This document shows positions 1 through 7,301 of a DNA stretch of 13,172 nucleotides, piece after piece. The translations under genes and the position numbers were made by a program. The notes beneath the pieces are model-generated. The model worked only from the letters and a program-made list of their open reading frames with translations, was not told the origin of the DNA and searched no databases. This DNA is from JBAVEL01 sp049587715 (GTDB lineage Bacteria; Bacteroidota; Ignavibacteria; UBA10030; UBA6906). The stretch lies in NCBI GenBank assembly GCA_049587715.1, contig JBAVEL010000119.1:1-13172 (forward strand), written 5' to 3'. Positions within the stretch are counted from its first letter, which is position 1. Each line of letters begins with the position of its first letter.

Positions 1-1133
1 CCGATGGAGAGCCCCGACTCCACGCGGCCCGTCAGCTTGGCCGCCCCCAGGATGGTGGTGGATTGCGGATCCTCCTCCAGGGTCCCGCCGGGGGGGAGGG
101 GCACCAGGCCGCTCCCTCCCGGACGCCGCCCCACCCGCCGTGAGAAATAGAGGGGAAGGGCGGTGTTGTCCATCGCGGAGCCGAAGGCGAACAGGGGCGA
201 ACCCTCGGTGAAGAAGGGACGCTTCTCGGGGAAGAGGGGCTCGAACACGCTCAGGTTGAGCACCGCCCGGTCCACCTCCACCTGTCCGAAGTCCGGGTTG
301 ACGGCGGCATCCAGTGTGAGGTTCTGGGAGACGCCGTATTTCACGTCGAGCCCCGCGGCCGCTTCCTGCCGGGATCCGGATCCCGAGCGCAGAAGCCCCG
401 AGCGGATCGTGCCCGAGACATAGGGCAGAAGGTCCAGGTGGAGGGGGGGCTCGATGCCCGCGAGCCCCCGGAGCTCCCCCCAGCGGGAGATGGAGACCTG
501 CTCGCTCCGGGGGATCATCACCCATTCCACCGTCTCCCGCTTCCGGGCGATGAACCGCCGGAAGTTCACGCCCCAGACCTGCTCCCCCTCTCCCATGGGG
601 GTGAACCGGAGGGCGTGGAACGGAACGGCGAACTCGGCCGACCACCCCTCGGGGGTGACGGCCGGCTCCGCCTGCCAGACCCCATCCCAGGCCTGGTCGT
701 AGACCACACCGTCCTGCGAGAGGATGCCGTCGCTCTGCACCCCCGCCGCGTTCACGGAGAAGACGAACGCGGTCTCATAGTCATGGTAGGAGTCTATCTG
801 CACCGTGAACCGGTCGGACTCCGAGCTCCGGTCCCGGCGGGTGAGCCGGCGGGTGATGAGTCCGGGCTCCGCGTCGCGGCAGAGAACCCCCACATAGAGG
901 GCCCGGTCATCGTAGAGCACCCGGACAAGGGTGGATTCGGTGGGGGCCGCCCCCTCCTCGGGGTCGTACTGGGTGAAATCCGCAGAGGGGGGGGCCGTGT
1001 GCCAGGCCGCTTCCTCCAGGCGCCCGTCCACCACGGGCGGATCGGGGGTCCGGACTGCGGTGATGATCCTGGGGGAAGGTCCCGCCGCACACACGAGGGG
1101 CGCCAGAAGCGCACACACGAGCCGGATGCTCAC
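1..1133 (-). CDS. DUF5916 outer-membrane protein with N-terminal CBM9-like domain (3' end outside the window)
   Basis: Translating the minus strand gives 377 uninterrupted codons that run off the left edge, so the C-terminal part is missing. Residues 1-17 form a short signal peptide (basic VSIR, then a hydrophobic core) with likely cleavage after VCA; there is no lipobox. Residues about 25-220 resemble the family 9 carbohydrate-binding-like domain that heads this family, including the stretch around DSYHDYETAFVFSVN (114-128). From about 225 onward the sequence matches the DUF5916 region, whose hallmark here is NPDFGQVEVDRAVLN (279-293) followed by FPEKRPFFTEG (301-311). Family members are thought to end in an outer-membrane beta-barrel; their substrate is unknown. 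The GTG start at 1133 was chosen because GGGGAG lies 9 bases upstream. An in-frame GTG at 1163 would add 10 residues but has a poorer ribosome site. The gene starts 34 bases after rlmD and may be cotranscribed with it. The family call is firm; the function is open. Confidence 0.9.
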   Translation of the reverse strand, partial: MSIRLVCALLAPLVCAAGPSPRIITAVRTPDPPVVDGRLEEAAWHTAPPSADFTQYDPEEGAAPTESTLVRVLYDDRALYVGVLCRDAEPGLITRRLTRRDRSSESDRFTVQIDSYHDYETAFVFSVNAAGVQSDGILSQDGVVYDQAWDGVWQAEPAVTPEGWSAEFAVPFHALRFTPMGEGEQVWGVNFRRFIARKRETVEWVMIPRSEQVSISRWGELRGLAGIEPPLHLDLLPYVSGTIRSGLLRSGSGSRQEAAAGLDVKYGVSQNLTLDAAVNPDFGQVEVDRAVLNLSVFEPLFPEKRPFFTEGSPLFAFGSAMDNTALPLYFSRRVGRRPGGSGLVPLPPGGTLEEDPQSTTILGAAKLTGRVESGLSI

Positions 1134-1142
1134 CCGCTGTTT

Positions 1143-1148
1143 CTCCCC
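1143..1148 (-). promoter_or_regulatory. Ribosome binding site of the DUF5916 gene
   Basis: The minus strand reads GGGGAG, 9 bases before the GTG at 1133, in the short gap after the rlmD stop. It is the main reason for choosing this GTG over the upstream in-frame GTG at 1163. Confidence 0.65.
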
Positions 1149-1167
1149 GCCGTGTCCGTGCACCCGT

Positions 1168-2607
1168 TCATTGCTTCAAGATATCCGGCGCGGGCCTGAG
1201 AGTCAACGCGGCGGTCCTCCGCTCCAGCGCCGCCACGCTCTCGATGTGGAAGGTGTGGGGGAACATGTCCACCGGCTGGACCTCGGCAACGGCATACTCC
1301 CCGCCCCCGCAGATGATCTTCAGGTCCCTTGCCTGCGTGGCGGGGTTGCAGCTCACATACACGATCCGGCGCGCTCCCAGGGCCGCCAGCATCCCGGCCG
1401 CCTTCGGGTGCATGCCGCTCCGGGGGGGGTCCACGATCACCACGTCCGGCGGCCCCGCCGTACGCGGCCCCGGTCCCGAGAGCCACTCCTTCAGATCGCC
1501 CGCCGCGAAGCGGCAGTTCTCCACCCCGTTCATCCGCGCATTCCCCCGGGCGTCCTCCACGGCCGCCTCCGAGGACTCCACCCCCACCACCTCCCGCACA
1601 TCCCCCGCCAGATGGAGGGCGATGGTGCCCGTGCCCGCATAGAGGTCGTACAGCAGGTCCCCCGCGTGCGGCCGGGCCATCTCCCGCACCCGGTCATAGA
1701 GCCGCTCTGCCTGGAGGGTGTTTGTCTGGAAGAAGGAGTTGGCGGAGATTCTGTAGGTGCGCGCTCCCAGACGTTCGGTGATGAACCCGCTCCCGTAGTA
1801 GACCCGTTCCTCCTCCCCCAGGGCCACCTGTGATTTCCGCGTTGTCACGTTGTTCACCACCGTCGACAGTTCCGGGAACTTCCCCACGAGCCGCTGCACC
1901 AGCGCGCCGAGAACCGGCGGGTCGTGCGCGGAGGTCACCAGGTTCACCATAAGGTCGGGGGTGTTCCGGCTTGCGCGTATCACAAGGTGGCGGAGATACC
2001 CCCGCTGGGTCCGGGTGGAGAACACTTCCAGGGACCTCTCCCGGCAGAAGTCCCGCACCTCGTTCAGCAGTGCGGAGGCCGGATCCCGCTGCAGGTGGCA
2101 CTCCCGGATGTCCAGCACCCTGTCGAACCGGCGCGCCCTGTGAAGGCCCAGGCCGAACCGGTCCGCCCCCCCTGCCGCCATCTCCTCCTCGGTCAGCCAC
2201 CTTTCTCCGAAGGAGAACTCCATCTTGTTCCGGTAATAGTAGGAATCGGGGGATCCCAGCGCGGGGTGCACCTCCACCCCCCGAAAACCCCCGATCCGCT
2301 CCAGGGCGTCCCGCACCTGCTGCGCCTTGAACGCAAGCTGGTGCGGGTAGGCCACATGCTGCCAGCGGCAGCCGCCGCAAAGACCAAAGTGCCGGCACCG
2401 GGGCTCGGTCCTGAGCGGGGAGGGGTCCAGCACGCTTCGCAGTTCCGCCTCCGCGTGCTGTTTCTTCACCTTCCGCACCTCGGCCCGCACCCTGTCGCCG
2501 GGGACGCCCCCCTCCACGAAGAAGACCAGCCCCTCCAGGCGGGCGACGCTCTTCCCCTCGGAGGCGAAGTCCTCCAGGAGCAGGGTGACTTCCTCCCCCC
2601 GCTTCAC
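1168..2607 (-). CDS. rlmD: 23S rRNA (uracil-5)-methyltransferase, RlmD/RumA type
   Basis: This is a 479-residue SAM-dependent enzyme that makes 5-methyluridine in 23S rRNA, at U1939 in E. coli. The N-terminal TRAM RNA-binding domain covers about 1-60. The four 4Fe-4S cysteines of the RlmD/RlmC group are present: C71, C77 and C80 in CRHFGLCGGC, and C170 in RECHLQ. The SAM-binding motif DLYAGTGT is at 321-328, the VDPPRSG motif at 392-398, the catalytic cysteine C420 in VSCNPAT, and the proton-abstracting glutamate E456 in HIES. The start is a GTG at 2607: it overlaps the ABC-F stop as GTGA, is preceded by GGGGAGGG at 6 bases, and begins exactly at the TRAM domain. An ATG 24 codons upstream would only add ABC-F-overlapping low-complexity residues. 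The iron-sulfur cysteines exclude TrmA. Whether the target is U1939, U747 or both, as for RlmCD, cannot be told from sequence. Confidence 0.92.
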   Translation of the reverse strand: MKRGEEVTLLLEDFASEGKSVARLEGLVFFVEGGVPGDRVRAEVRKVKKQHAEAELRSVLDPSPLRTEPRCRHFGLCGGCRWQHVAYPHQLAFKAQQVRDALERIGGFRGVEVHPALGSPDSYYYRNKMEFSFGERWLTEEEMAAGGADRFGLGLHRARRFDRVLDIRECHLQRDPASALLNEVRDFCRERSLEVFSTRTQRGYLRHLVIRASRNTPDLMVNLVTSAHDPPVLGALVQRLVGKFPELSTVVNNVTTRKSQVALGEEERVYYGSGFITERLGARTYRISANSFFQTNTLQAERLYDRVREMARPHAGDLLYDLYAGTGTIALHLAGDVREVVGVESSEAAVEDARGNARMNGVENCRFAAGDLKEWLSGPGPRTAGPPDVVIVDPPRSGMHPKAAGMLAALGARRIVYVSCNPATQARDLKIICGGGEYAVAEVQPVDMFPHTFHIESVAALERRTAALTLRPAPDILKQ

Positions 2608-4571
2608 CTGCCGCCCTCCCCGGCGCCGCGATAGGGCTCCGCCTGAAGCCGCTCCAGCTCCTTCACCTGCCCGTTCCACCGGTGATATGCGTCATCCAGC
2701 TCCCGCCGGAGCGCCTCGTAGCGGGATGTGATCTCCCGGACCTGTTCTCCCAGCCGGTAGAATCCGGGATCGGCCATCCGCTCCTCCACCTCGGCCTTTT
2801 CCCGCTCCCTTGCTTCGATCAGGGCCTCCGTCCGGGCGATCTGCTCCGCCACGGGACGTGTGCGCCGGTAGCGCCACTGGCGCTCCTCCGCCTCCAGGCG
2901 CTTCCGGTCTCGGGCCTGGGACGGCTCGCCGGCGGGCTTCCCCATCCCGGGTGCGGGCCCAGGAGCGGCCTCGCGCTTCCGGAGGAGGTACTCCTCCAGC
3001 GAGCCCGGGTAGGCACGGAGAACCCCTCCGGCAAACTCCACCACCCTCGTCACGAGGGGCTCCAGGAAATCCCTGTCGTGGGAGACAATCACGAAGCTCC
3101 CGTCATACGCCTTGAGCGCCTCCTGCAGGACGGTCTTGGATCGAAGGTCCAGATGGTTGGTGGGCTCGTCCATCACCAGGAGGTTGGAGGGACGGAGCAG
3201 CATGCGGGCCAGGGCCAGCCGGCTCTTCTCCCCCCCCGAGAGAACTCCCACGTTCTTGAAGACGTCGTCCCCCCGGAACAGGAACGAGCCCAGAAGACTG
3301 CGCAGCCGCCGCCGGATCTCCCCCGTGGCGACCGCGTCCACGGTTCCCAGCACGTCCAGCGAGGGATCCAGGGCATCCGCCTGGTCCTGCGCGAAGTAGG
3401 CCAGCACCGCGTTGGGACCCTCCGTGCGGCGCCCGGCATCCGCCGGCTCCAGCCCCGCCAGAATGCGGGCCAGGGTGGATTTCCCCGCCCCGTTCACCCC
3501 CACGAAGGCGATCCGGTCCCCCCTCTCCACCGAGAAGTCCAGGTCCCGGAAGAGGGTGAGGGAACCGTAGCTCTTGCAGATGCCCGCAAGCTCCAGCACC
3601 GTGCGGCCGCTCCGGGGCGCAGGCGGGAACGTGAAGTGGATTTCCGACTCCTCATCCTCCACCTCCACCGGATCCATCTTCTCCAGCATCTTGATGCGGC
3701 TCTGCACCTGGCGCGCCTTGGTGGCCTTGTAGCGGAAGCGCTCGATGAACCGCTCCGTCTGCCGGATTTTCTCCTGCTGGTTCCTGAAGGCGGCCGCCTG
3801 CTGCTCGTGCCTGCGGGCCTTCTCTGCGAGGGAGGCGGAGAGGTTGCCTGCATAGTCCGTGAGCCGCCCCAGGCTCAGCTCCAGTGTCCGGACCGTCATG
3901 GTATCCAGGAACCTGCGGTCGTGGGAAACGATGATGACCGCCCCCTCGTACGAGGCAAGGTATTCCTCCAGCCACTGGAGGGAATCCAGGTCCAGGTGGT
4001 TCGTGGGCTCATCCAGCAACAGCAACGAGGGCTGGGTCAGGAGCAGCCGGGCCAGGGCGATGCGCATCTGCCATCCCCCGCTGAACTCTCCGGTCTGCCG
4101 GCGCATGTCGGCGGGGGAGAACCCCAGCCCCAGCAGTACCTTCTCTATCTTGGATTTCATGCGGAAGACATCCGCGTCCTCCAGCTTGTGCTGCAGCTCT
4201 CCGTAGATCTCAAGGAGCTCGCTGTGTTCACCCGACCCGACCTCCAGCTCCTCCAGACCGCGCCGCACCTCCTCCTGCCGGGTCTGCGTCTGGAGCACGT
4301 CCCCGAAGACCGACTCCGCCTCCGCATACAGGGTTCTCCCCTCCGTGCGGAGTCCCTCCTGGGGAAGGTATCCCGCACTCACCCCGCGCGCCCGGGCGAT
4401 CTCCCCCCCGTCGGGCCGGATCTCCCCCAGAAGGATCCTCAGCAGGGTGGACTTCCCCGCCCCGTTCGAGCCCACCAGGCCGATCCTGTCGTGCGGGCCG
4501 ATCCGGAAGGAAACCTCCCGGAAGAGCTCCTGCTCCCCGAACGCGAGGCTGATGTTCACCGCGGCTATCAT
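2604..4571 (-). CDS. ABC-F family ribosome-associated ATPase (Uup/YdiF-like)
   Basis: This 655-residue cytoplasmic protein has two ABC ATPase domains and no membrane segments, the ABC-F layout. Domain 1 has Walker A GSNGAGKST (34-42), signature FSGGW (163-167) and Walker B LLLLDEPTNHLD (183-194). A charged linker at about 240-325 corresponds to the P-site tRNA interaction motif. Domain 2 has Walker A GVNGAGKST (358-366), signature LSGGEKSR (444-451) and Walker B LLVMDEPTNHLD (464-475). Residues about 550-645 are rich in Arg, Glu and Lys and predict a coiled-coil like the Uup C-terminal domain. Both catalytic glutamates and switch histidines (SHD at 216-218 and 497-499) are intact. ABC-F proteins bind the ribosomal E site and relieve stalled or drug-blocked translation; the subfamily is uncertain, and nothing shows that it is a resistance factor. 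Pairing with rlmD fits a ribosome role. No Shine-Dalgarno precedes the ATG; a promoter-like element sits immediately upstream. Confidence 0.95.
   Translation of the reverse strand: MIAAVNISLAFGEQELFREVSFRIGPHDRIGLVGSNGAGKSTLLRILLGEIRPDGGEIARARGVSAGYLPQEGLRTEGRTLYAEAESVFGDVLQTQTRQEEVRRGLEELEVGSGEHSELLEIYGELQHKLEDADVFRMKSKIEKVLLGLGFSPADMRRQTGEFSGGWQMRIALARLLLTQPSLLLLDEPTNHLDLDSLQWLEEYLASYEGAVIIVSHDRRFLDTMTVRTLELSLGRLTDYAGNLSASLAEKARRHEQQAAAFRNQQEKIRQTERFIERFRYKATKARQVQSRIKMLEKMDPVEVEDEESEIHFTFPPAPRSGRTVLELAGICKSYGSLTLFRDLDFSVERGDRIAFVGVNGAGKSTLARILAGLEPADAGRRTEGPNAVLAYFAQDQADALDPSLDVLGTVDAVATGEIRRRLRSLLGSFLFRGDDVFKNVGVLSGGEKSRLALARMLLRPSNLLVMDEPTNHLDLRSKTVLQEALKAYDGSFVIVSHDRDFLEPLVTRVVEFAGGVLRAYPGSLEEYLLRKREAAPGPAPGMGKPAGEPSQARDRKRLEAEERQWRYRRTRPVAEQIARTEALIEAREREKAEVEERMADPGFYRLGEQVREITSRYEALRRELDDAYHRWNGQVKELERLQAEPYRGAGEGGR
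2614..2621 (-). promoter_or_regulatory. Ribosome binding site of rlmD inside the ABC-F gene
   Basis: The minus strand reads GGGGAGGG inside the last codons of the ABC-F gene, 6 bases before the GTG at 2607. With the GTGA stop/start overlap it supports translational coupling and fixes the rlmD start. Confidence 0.7.
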
Positions 4572-4580
4572 GGAGGGGAA

Positions 4581-4609
4581 AATATACGGATTTCACCCGG
4601 CCTCTGAAA
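4581..4609 (-). promoter_or_regulatory. Candidate promoter of the ABC-F gene with an overlapping dyad
   Basis: In the 71-base gap before the ABC-F gene the minus strand has TATATT (4581-4586) as a possible -10 box, the most AT-rich spot nearby. A poor -35 match, TTTCAG (4604-4609), sits 17 bases upstream. An inverted repeat TTTCA-N9-TGAAA (4591-4609) covers the -35 box and most of the spacer, as an operator might. Initiation 7 bases after the -10 box would leave a leader of about 3 bases. The -35 is weak, so this is tentative. Confidence 0.4.
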
Positions 4610-4642
4610 GGCGCATCTCCCCCGTCGGGACGCTCTCCCCCG

Positions 4643-5479
4643 TCACCCCGAGGGAGGAGATCCCGCCGGTTGCAGGGGGGGGGAAGGTTGCGCGGAAGGT
4701 GCCGGGGAGGCCCCGTTCAGCCGGAGGAAGGCCCGCACCGCCTGCTCCAGCTCCGCCGGCGCGTCCCGTTGCACCCAGTGACCCGCCTTCCGTATGGTCA
4801 GCACGGCGGCATGCGGGAAGATCCGCCGGATCCTCCCCCTCTCCCCGGAACCGATGTGGTCCGACATTCCCCCGCGCACGAAGAGGGCGGGCCTGAGGCA
4901 CCGGGATCCGGGAGGGAGCCCCCCCAGCAATTCCTCATACGCACCCTGGAGGACCTTGAGATTGGGTCTCCACCCAAAGCCGCCCGCTTCGGTCCGTCCC
5001 ACGTTCTTCAGGAGGAACTGCCGCACGGCCGGTTCGGGTATCCGCTCCGCCAGGGCCCGATCGATGGAGGCGCGCGTCGCACATCGCCCGAGGTCCAGGC
5101 CCGAGAGGGCATCCAGAAGGGGATCGTGCCTCCTCCCGTAGGAACCCGGGCCGATATCCACAACGATGAGGCGTCCCACCCTGTGAGGGCGCGTGACGGC
5201 AAACTGCATGGCGGTCTTTCCCCCCATGGAGTGCCCCAGGAGGTGCGCCCACGGAAGCCCGAAGCGGTCCAGGAGGATTTCCAGGTCCAGGGCCATCGCC
5301 CCGTAGTTCATGACCGCGGTGTGGGGGGAGCGCCCGTGGTTCCGGGCGTCGCAGGTGATGACCCGGTATGCATCGGCCAGGGCTCGCGCGAAGGAGGCCC
5401 AGTTGTCGCCGGAGCCCAGAAGACCGTGCAGGATGACAAGGGGGGGGCCCTGCCCCCGGGAAGAGGCGTGCAGTTCCAC
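4643..5479 (-). CDS. Alpha/beta hydrolase, YbfF-like esterase
   Basis: This 278-residue cytoplasmic hydrolase has the standard fold markers: oxyanion strand LVILHGLLG (14-22), nucleophile elbow GHSMGG with Ser84, probable acid Asp207 in GMSDHIG, and catalytic His234 in AGHWVQ. The DARNHGRSP stretch (44-52) is typical of the YbfF acyl-esterase group. The natural substrate is unknown. The start is a GTG at 5479: homology begins there, and GAGGG 8 bases upstream overlaps the TGA of the YhcH gene. The longer ATG frame at 5695 would run through the YhcH gene and is rejected. The gap to YhcH is 11 bases, so cotranscription is likely. The last 25 or so residues are Pro/Ser/Ala-rich, lie beyond the normal fold, and include a run of nine identical bases (4675-4683), so the exact C-terminus is less certain than the rest. 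Confidence 0.9.
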   Translation of the reverse strand: MELHASSRGQGPPLVILHGLLGSGDNWASFARALADAYRVITCDARNHGRSPHTAVMNYGAMALDLEILLDRFGLPWAHLLGHSMGGKTAMQFAVTRPHRVGRLIVVDIGPGSYGRRHDPLLDALSGLDLGRCATRASIDRALAERIPEPAVRQFLLKNVGRTEAGGFGWRPNLKVLQGAYEELLGGLPPGSRCLRPALFVRGGMSDHIGSGERGRIRRIFPHAAVLTIRKAGHWVQRDAPAELEQAVRAFLRLNGASPAPSAQPSPPLQPAGSPPSG

Positions 5480-5490
5480 GCGGGGGGCCC

Positions 5491-5937
5491 TCAGGGACGC
5501 AGGGCCACCTTCACCACCGCTTTGTGGATCATCTCCGGGGAGGCCATGGGGGCATGGGCGTCTTCCGGGAAGAAGATCGCGAAGGTGCCGGGGACGGCGG
5601 GAAGCCAGACGGAGGGAGTGTCTGCGAACGTCATGAAGTCCTTCTCCGCATCGTACGGCGTGCGCACGGCGTGGCACGCCGCCAGCGGCCGCCACCCGAT
5701 CCGCTCATGCCCCTGGATGCAGAGATGAATGTCGATGAATGCCCGGTGGGCTTCCAGCGGGAGTTCCGCCTCCGGCTTCCCCTGCGCGCGGGTGATGATG
5801 GCGAACAGATCCGGGGCCTCCAGCTCGTAGCGGCCCGGCGCCGTGTCGCCGACGTCCATCAGAAACTCGAAGGCCGCCGGGAAGAGCGGGTGCAGACAGA
5901 GATACCGTTCCGCGTGGGTGATGACATCCAGAATCAT
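5491..5937 (-). CDS. YhcH/YjgK/YiaL family cupin (DUF386), possible sugar anomerase
   Basis: This 148-residue protein has the full length of the YhcH/YjgK/YiaL family, single-domain cupin-like proteins that bind a metal. Visible family features are the E-x-H stretch LEAHRAFIDIH (61-71), which supplies the likely metal ligands Glu62, His64 and perhaps His71; Glu78 in GHERIGW; and the late FFPEDAHAP segment with His128. E. coli YhcH (NanQ) speeds anomer interconversion of sialic acid, and relatives occur in beta-galactosidase and pentose operons, so a role on a free sugar or sugar acid is reasonable. The ATG at 5937 lies 7 bases after the DUF4921 stop, and the hydrolase starts 11 bases after its own stop, so it sits inside a tight operon. 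No sialic acid genes are nearby, so the NanQ substrate should not be assumed. Confidence 0.9.
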   Translation of the reverse strand: MILDVITHAERYLCLHPLFPAAFEFLMDVGDTAPGRYELEAPDLFAIITRAQGKPEAELPLEAHRAFIDIHLCIQGHERIGWRPLAACHAVRTPYDAEKDFMTFADTPSVWLPAVPGTFAIFFPEDAHAPMASPEMIHKAVVKVALRP

Positions 5938-5944
5938 GGCTCTC

Positions 5945-7264
5945 TCAGCGCAGGTAGTATTTCAGGGGATTGGGGTCCACCCGGCATTCCTCGGCGACGC
6001 GGACCCTGTCGATGCGGCTCTCGTCCCGGAGGGTGTACAGGCGCGGCACCATCCTGTCCCGGAGCTCGATGGGGGTGATGGGATTGATGAAGATGCTGGT
6101 GCCCCCCTCGAATCCCGCGGGCACCGTCACCCGCCATTTGATGAGAACATGCCAGGGCATCTTGTACACCGCATCCACCGGCGTATAGTACCACTCCTCG
6201 TTGCACGAGATGAGGGGACCCATGGCCGCGTGGCAGGCGTGCACCAGGTTGCTCATCCCCCGGATCTCCTCGTCGGAGTGCTCGTAGGGCCGGCCCGCAT
6301 GGGAGCGGGAGTAGATCTCGATGGTGGGGTAGCGGTGTCCGATGCCCGCGAACGCGATGGCATAGTCGTTCTCGGCGAAGATCAGGTTGTGGTGCGCCGC
6401 AAAGTTGGCCCCGAATTCGTTGAACACGTTCGGGTCCTTCCGGAGCATCGCGATCTGGTTCTCTATGGAAGCCCCCCATTCGTCCAGCGCCACAAGCTGC
6501 TTGTGCAGGTGGTCGAAGGAGGCCCCCGCCTGCCGGAGCCAGTTCTGAAACACGCTCACGTAGCGGACATACCTGTTGGTGGCGGCAATGTCCCCCATCG
6601 CCTCGACCGTGAACTTCACGTACCGGCAGTGCTCCTCCAGGGACATCTCCCCCGAAGAAAACAGTTCCCCCTCGTCCGTCGCGCCCGCCCGGTAGTGGCG
6701 GCGGGCGATCACCATCTCGTGGCTTCCGCCGAAGAAGGCGTCGGCCAGGGCCAGACGCTCCGATGTGGGCATCTTCTCGATCTGGTCCTCGGTCTTGCCC
6801 TCCTGCCGGAGCTTGTAGTGGATGATCTCGTTGACGTGCTTCAGGCCGGCGGGGTTGGCCAGGTAGTCCTCCTTCCACCGCTGCCTCTGGGCGGTCATCT
6901 TGTAGGCATAGTTCTTGCGCCAGTAGTCCAGCGTCACGATCTCGAACATGTTCCCCACCCGGCGGAACTCCGCCCCCGTGTTGTGGTACTTGTCGGGGGG
7001 GAGGAAATCCAGGCGCTCCCACTGGTGTTCCCCCTGGCGTATCAGGCGGGACTTCTCGGGGGCGGTCTCGAAGTAACGGGGCGGACAGAAGCTGCAGTAA
7101 TCCTCGGGCTCCCGCACCGCCAGGGGCCGCGGGACAACCTGGACCTCGTTGACCAGGGGTTTCTTCCCCCGCCCCGAGACCGTCCAGACTTCCGTGCCCG
7201 TGAAGGGGTTCACCTGCTTCACGGTCCCGTCCGGCATGATGTTGTAGAACATGGTGGTCTGCAT
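5945..7264 (-). CDS. DUF4921 protein related to galactose-1-phosphate uridylyltransferase
   Basis: This 439-residue protein belongs to the HIT/GalT superfamily and best fits the DUF4921 group. The strongest evidence is GASFDHLHKQ (247-256), which aligns with the GalT active-site pattern GASxxHxHxQ. His254 matches the GalT histidine that carries the nucleotidyl group, with a Pro-to-Leu change between the two histidines. CSFC at 57-60 resembles the N-terminal zinc-binding cysteine pair of GalT. The second half keeps a repeat-like HIT organisation, for example the region around YYTPVDAVYKMPWHVLIKW (359-377). A GalT-like enzyme would move a nucleoside monophosphate between a nucleotide sugar and a sugar 1-phosphate; here the substrates are unknown. 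The ATG at 7264 has GGAG 7 bases upstream. An ATG 53 codons earlier would run back into the hexomutase gene and encodes unlike sequence. It sits 37 bases after the hexomutase and 7 bases before the YhcH gene. Confidence 0.86.
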   Translation of the reverse strand: MQTTMFYNIMPDGTVKQVNPFTGTEVWTVSGRGKKPLVNEVQVVPRPLAVREPEDYCSFCPPRYFETAPEKSRLIRQGEHQWERLDFLPPDKYHNTGAEFRRVGNMFEIVTLDYWRKNYAYKMTAQRQRWKEDYLANPAGLKHVNEIIHYKLRQEGKTEDQIEKMPTSERLALADAFFGGSHEMVIARRHYRAGATDEGELFSSGEMSLEEHCRYVKFTVEAMGDIAATNRYVRYVSVFQNWLRQAGASFDHLHKQLVALDEWGASIENQIAMLRKDPNVFNEFGANFAAHHNLIFAENDYAIAFAGIGHRYPTIEIYSRSHAGRPYEHSDEEIRGMSNLVHACHAAMGPLISCNEEWYYTPVDAVYKMPWHVLIKWRVTVPAGFEGGTSIFINPITPIELRDRMVPRLYTLRDESRIDRVRVAEECRVDPNPLKYYLR

Positions 7265-7301
7265 CGTTCCGCTCCGCTGGTGTGGGATGAGAACGGGACC
7301 G

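Noticed and set aside
794..1116. Short minus-strand frames near the left end starting with ATG.
   Set aside because: They are out of frame with the 377-codon DUF5916 reading, which starts with GTG and runs off the edge.
2682..4607. A 641-codon open frame on the plus strand opposite the ABC-F gene.
   Set aside because: It is the antisense of a gene with full catalytic motifs; its composition is Pro/Leu/Arg/Gly-rich with no recognisable domain. High third-position GC keeps antisense frames open.
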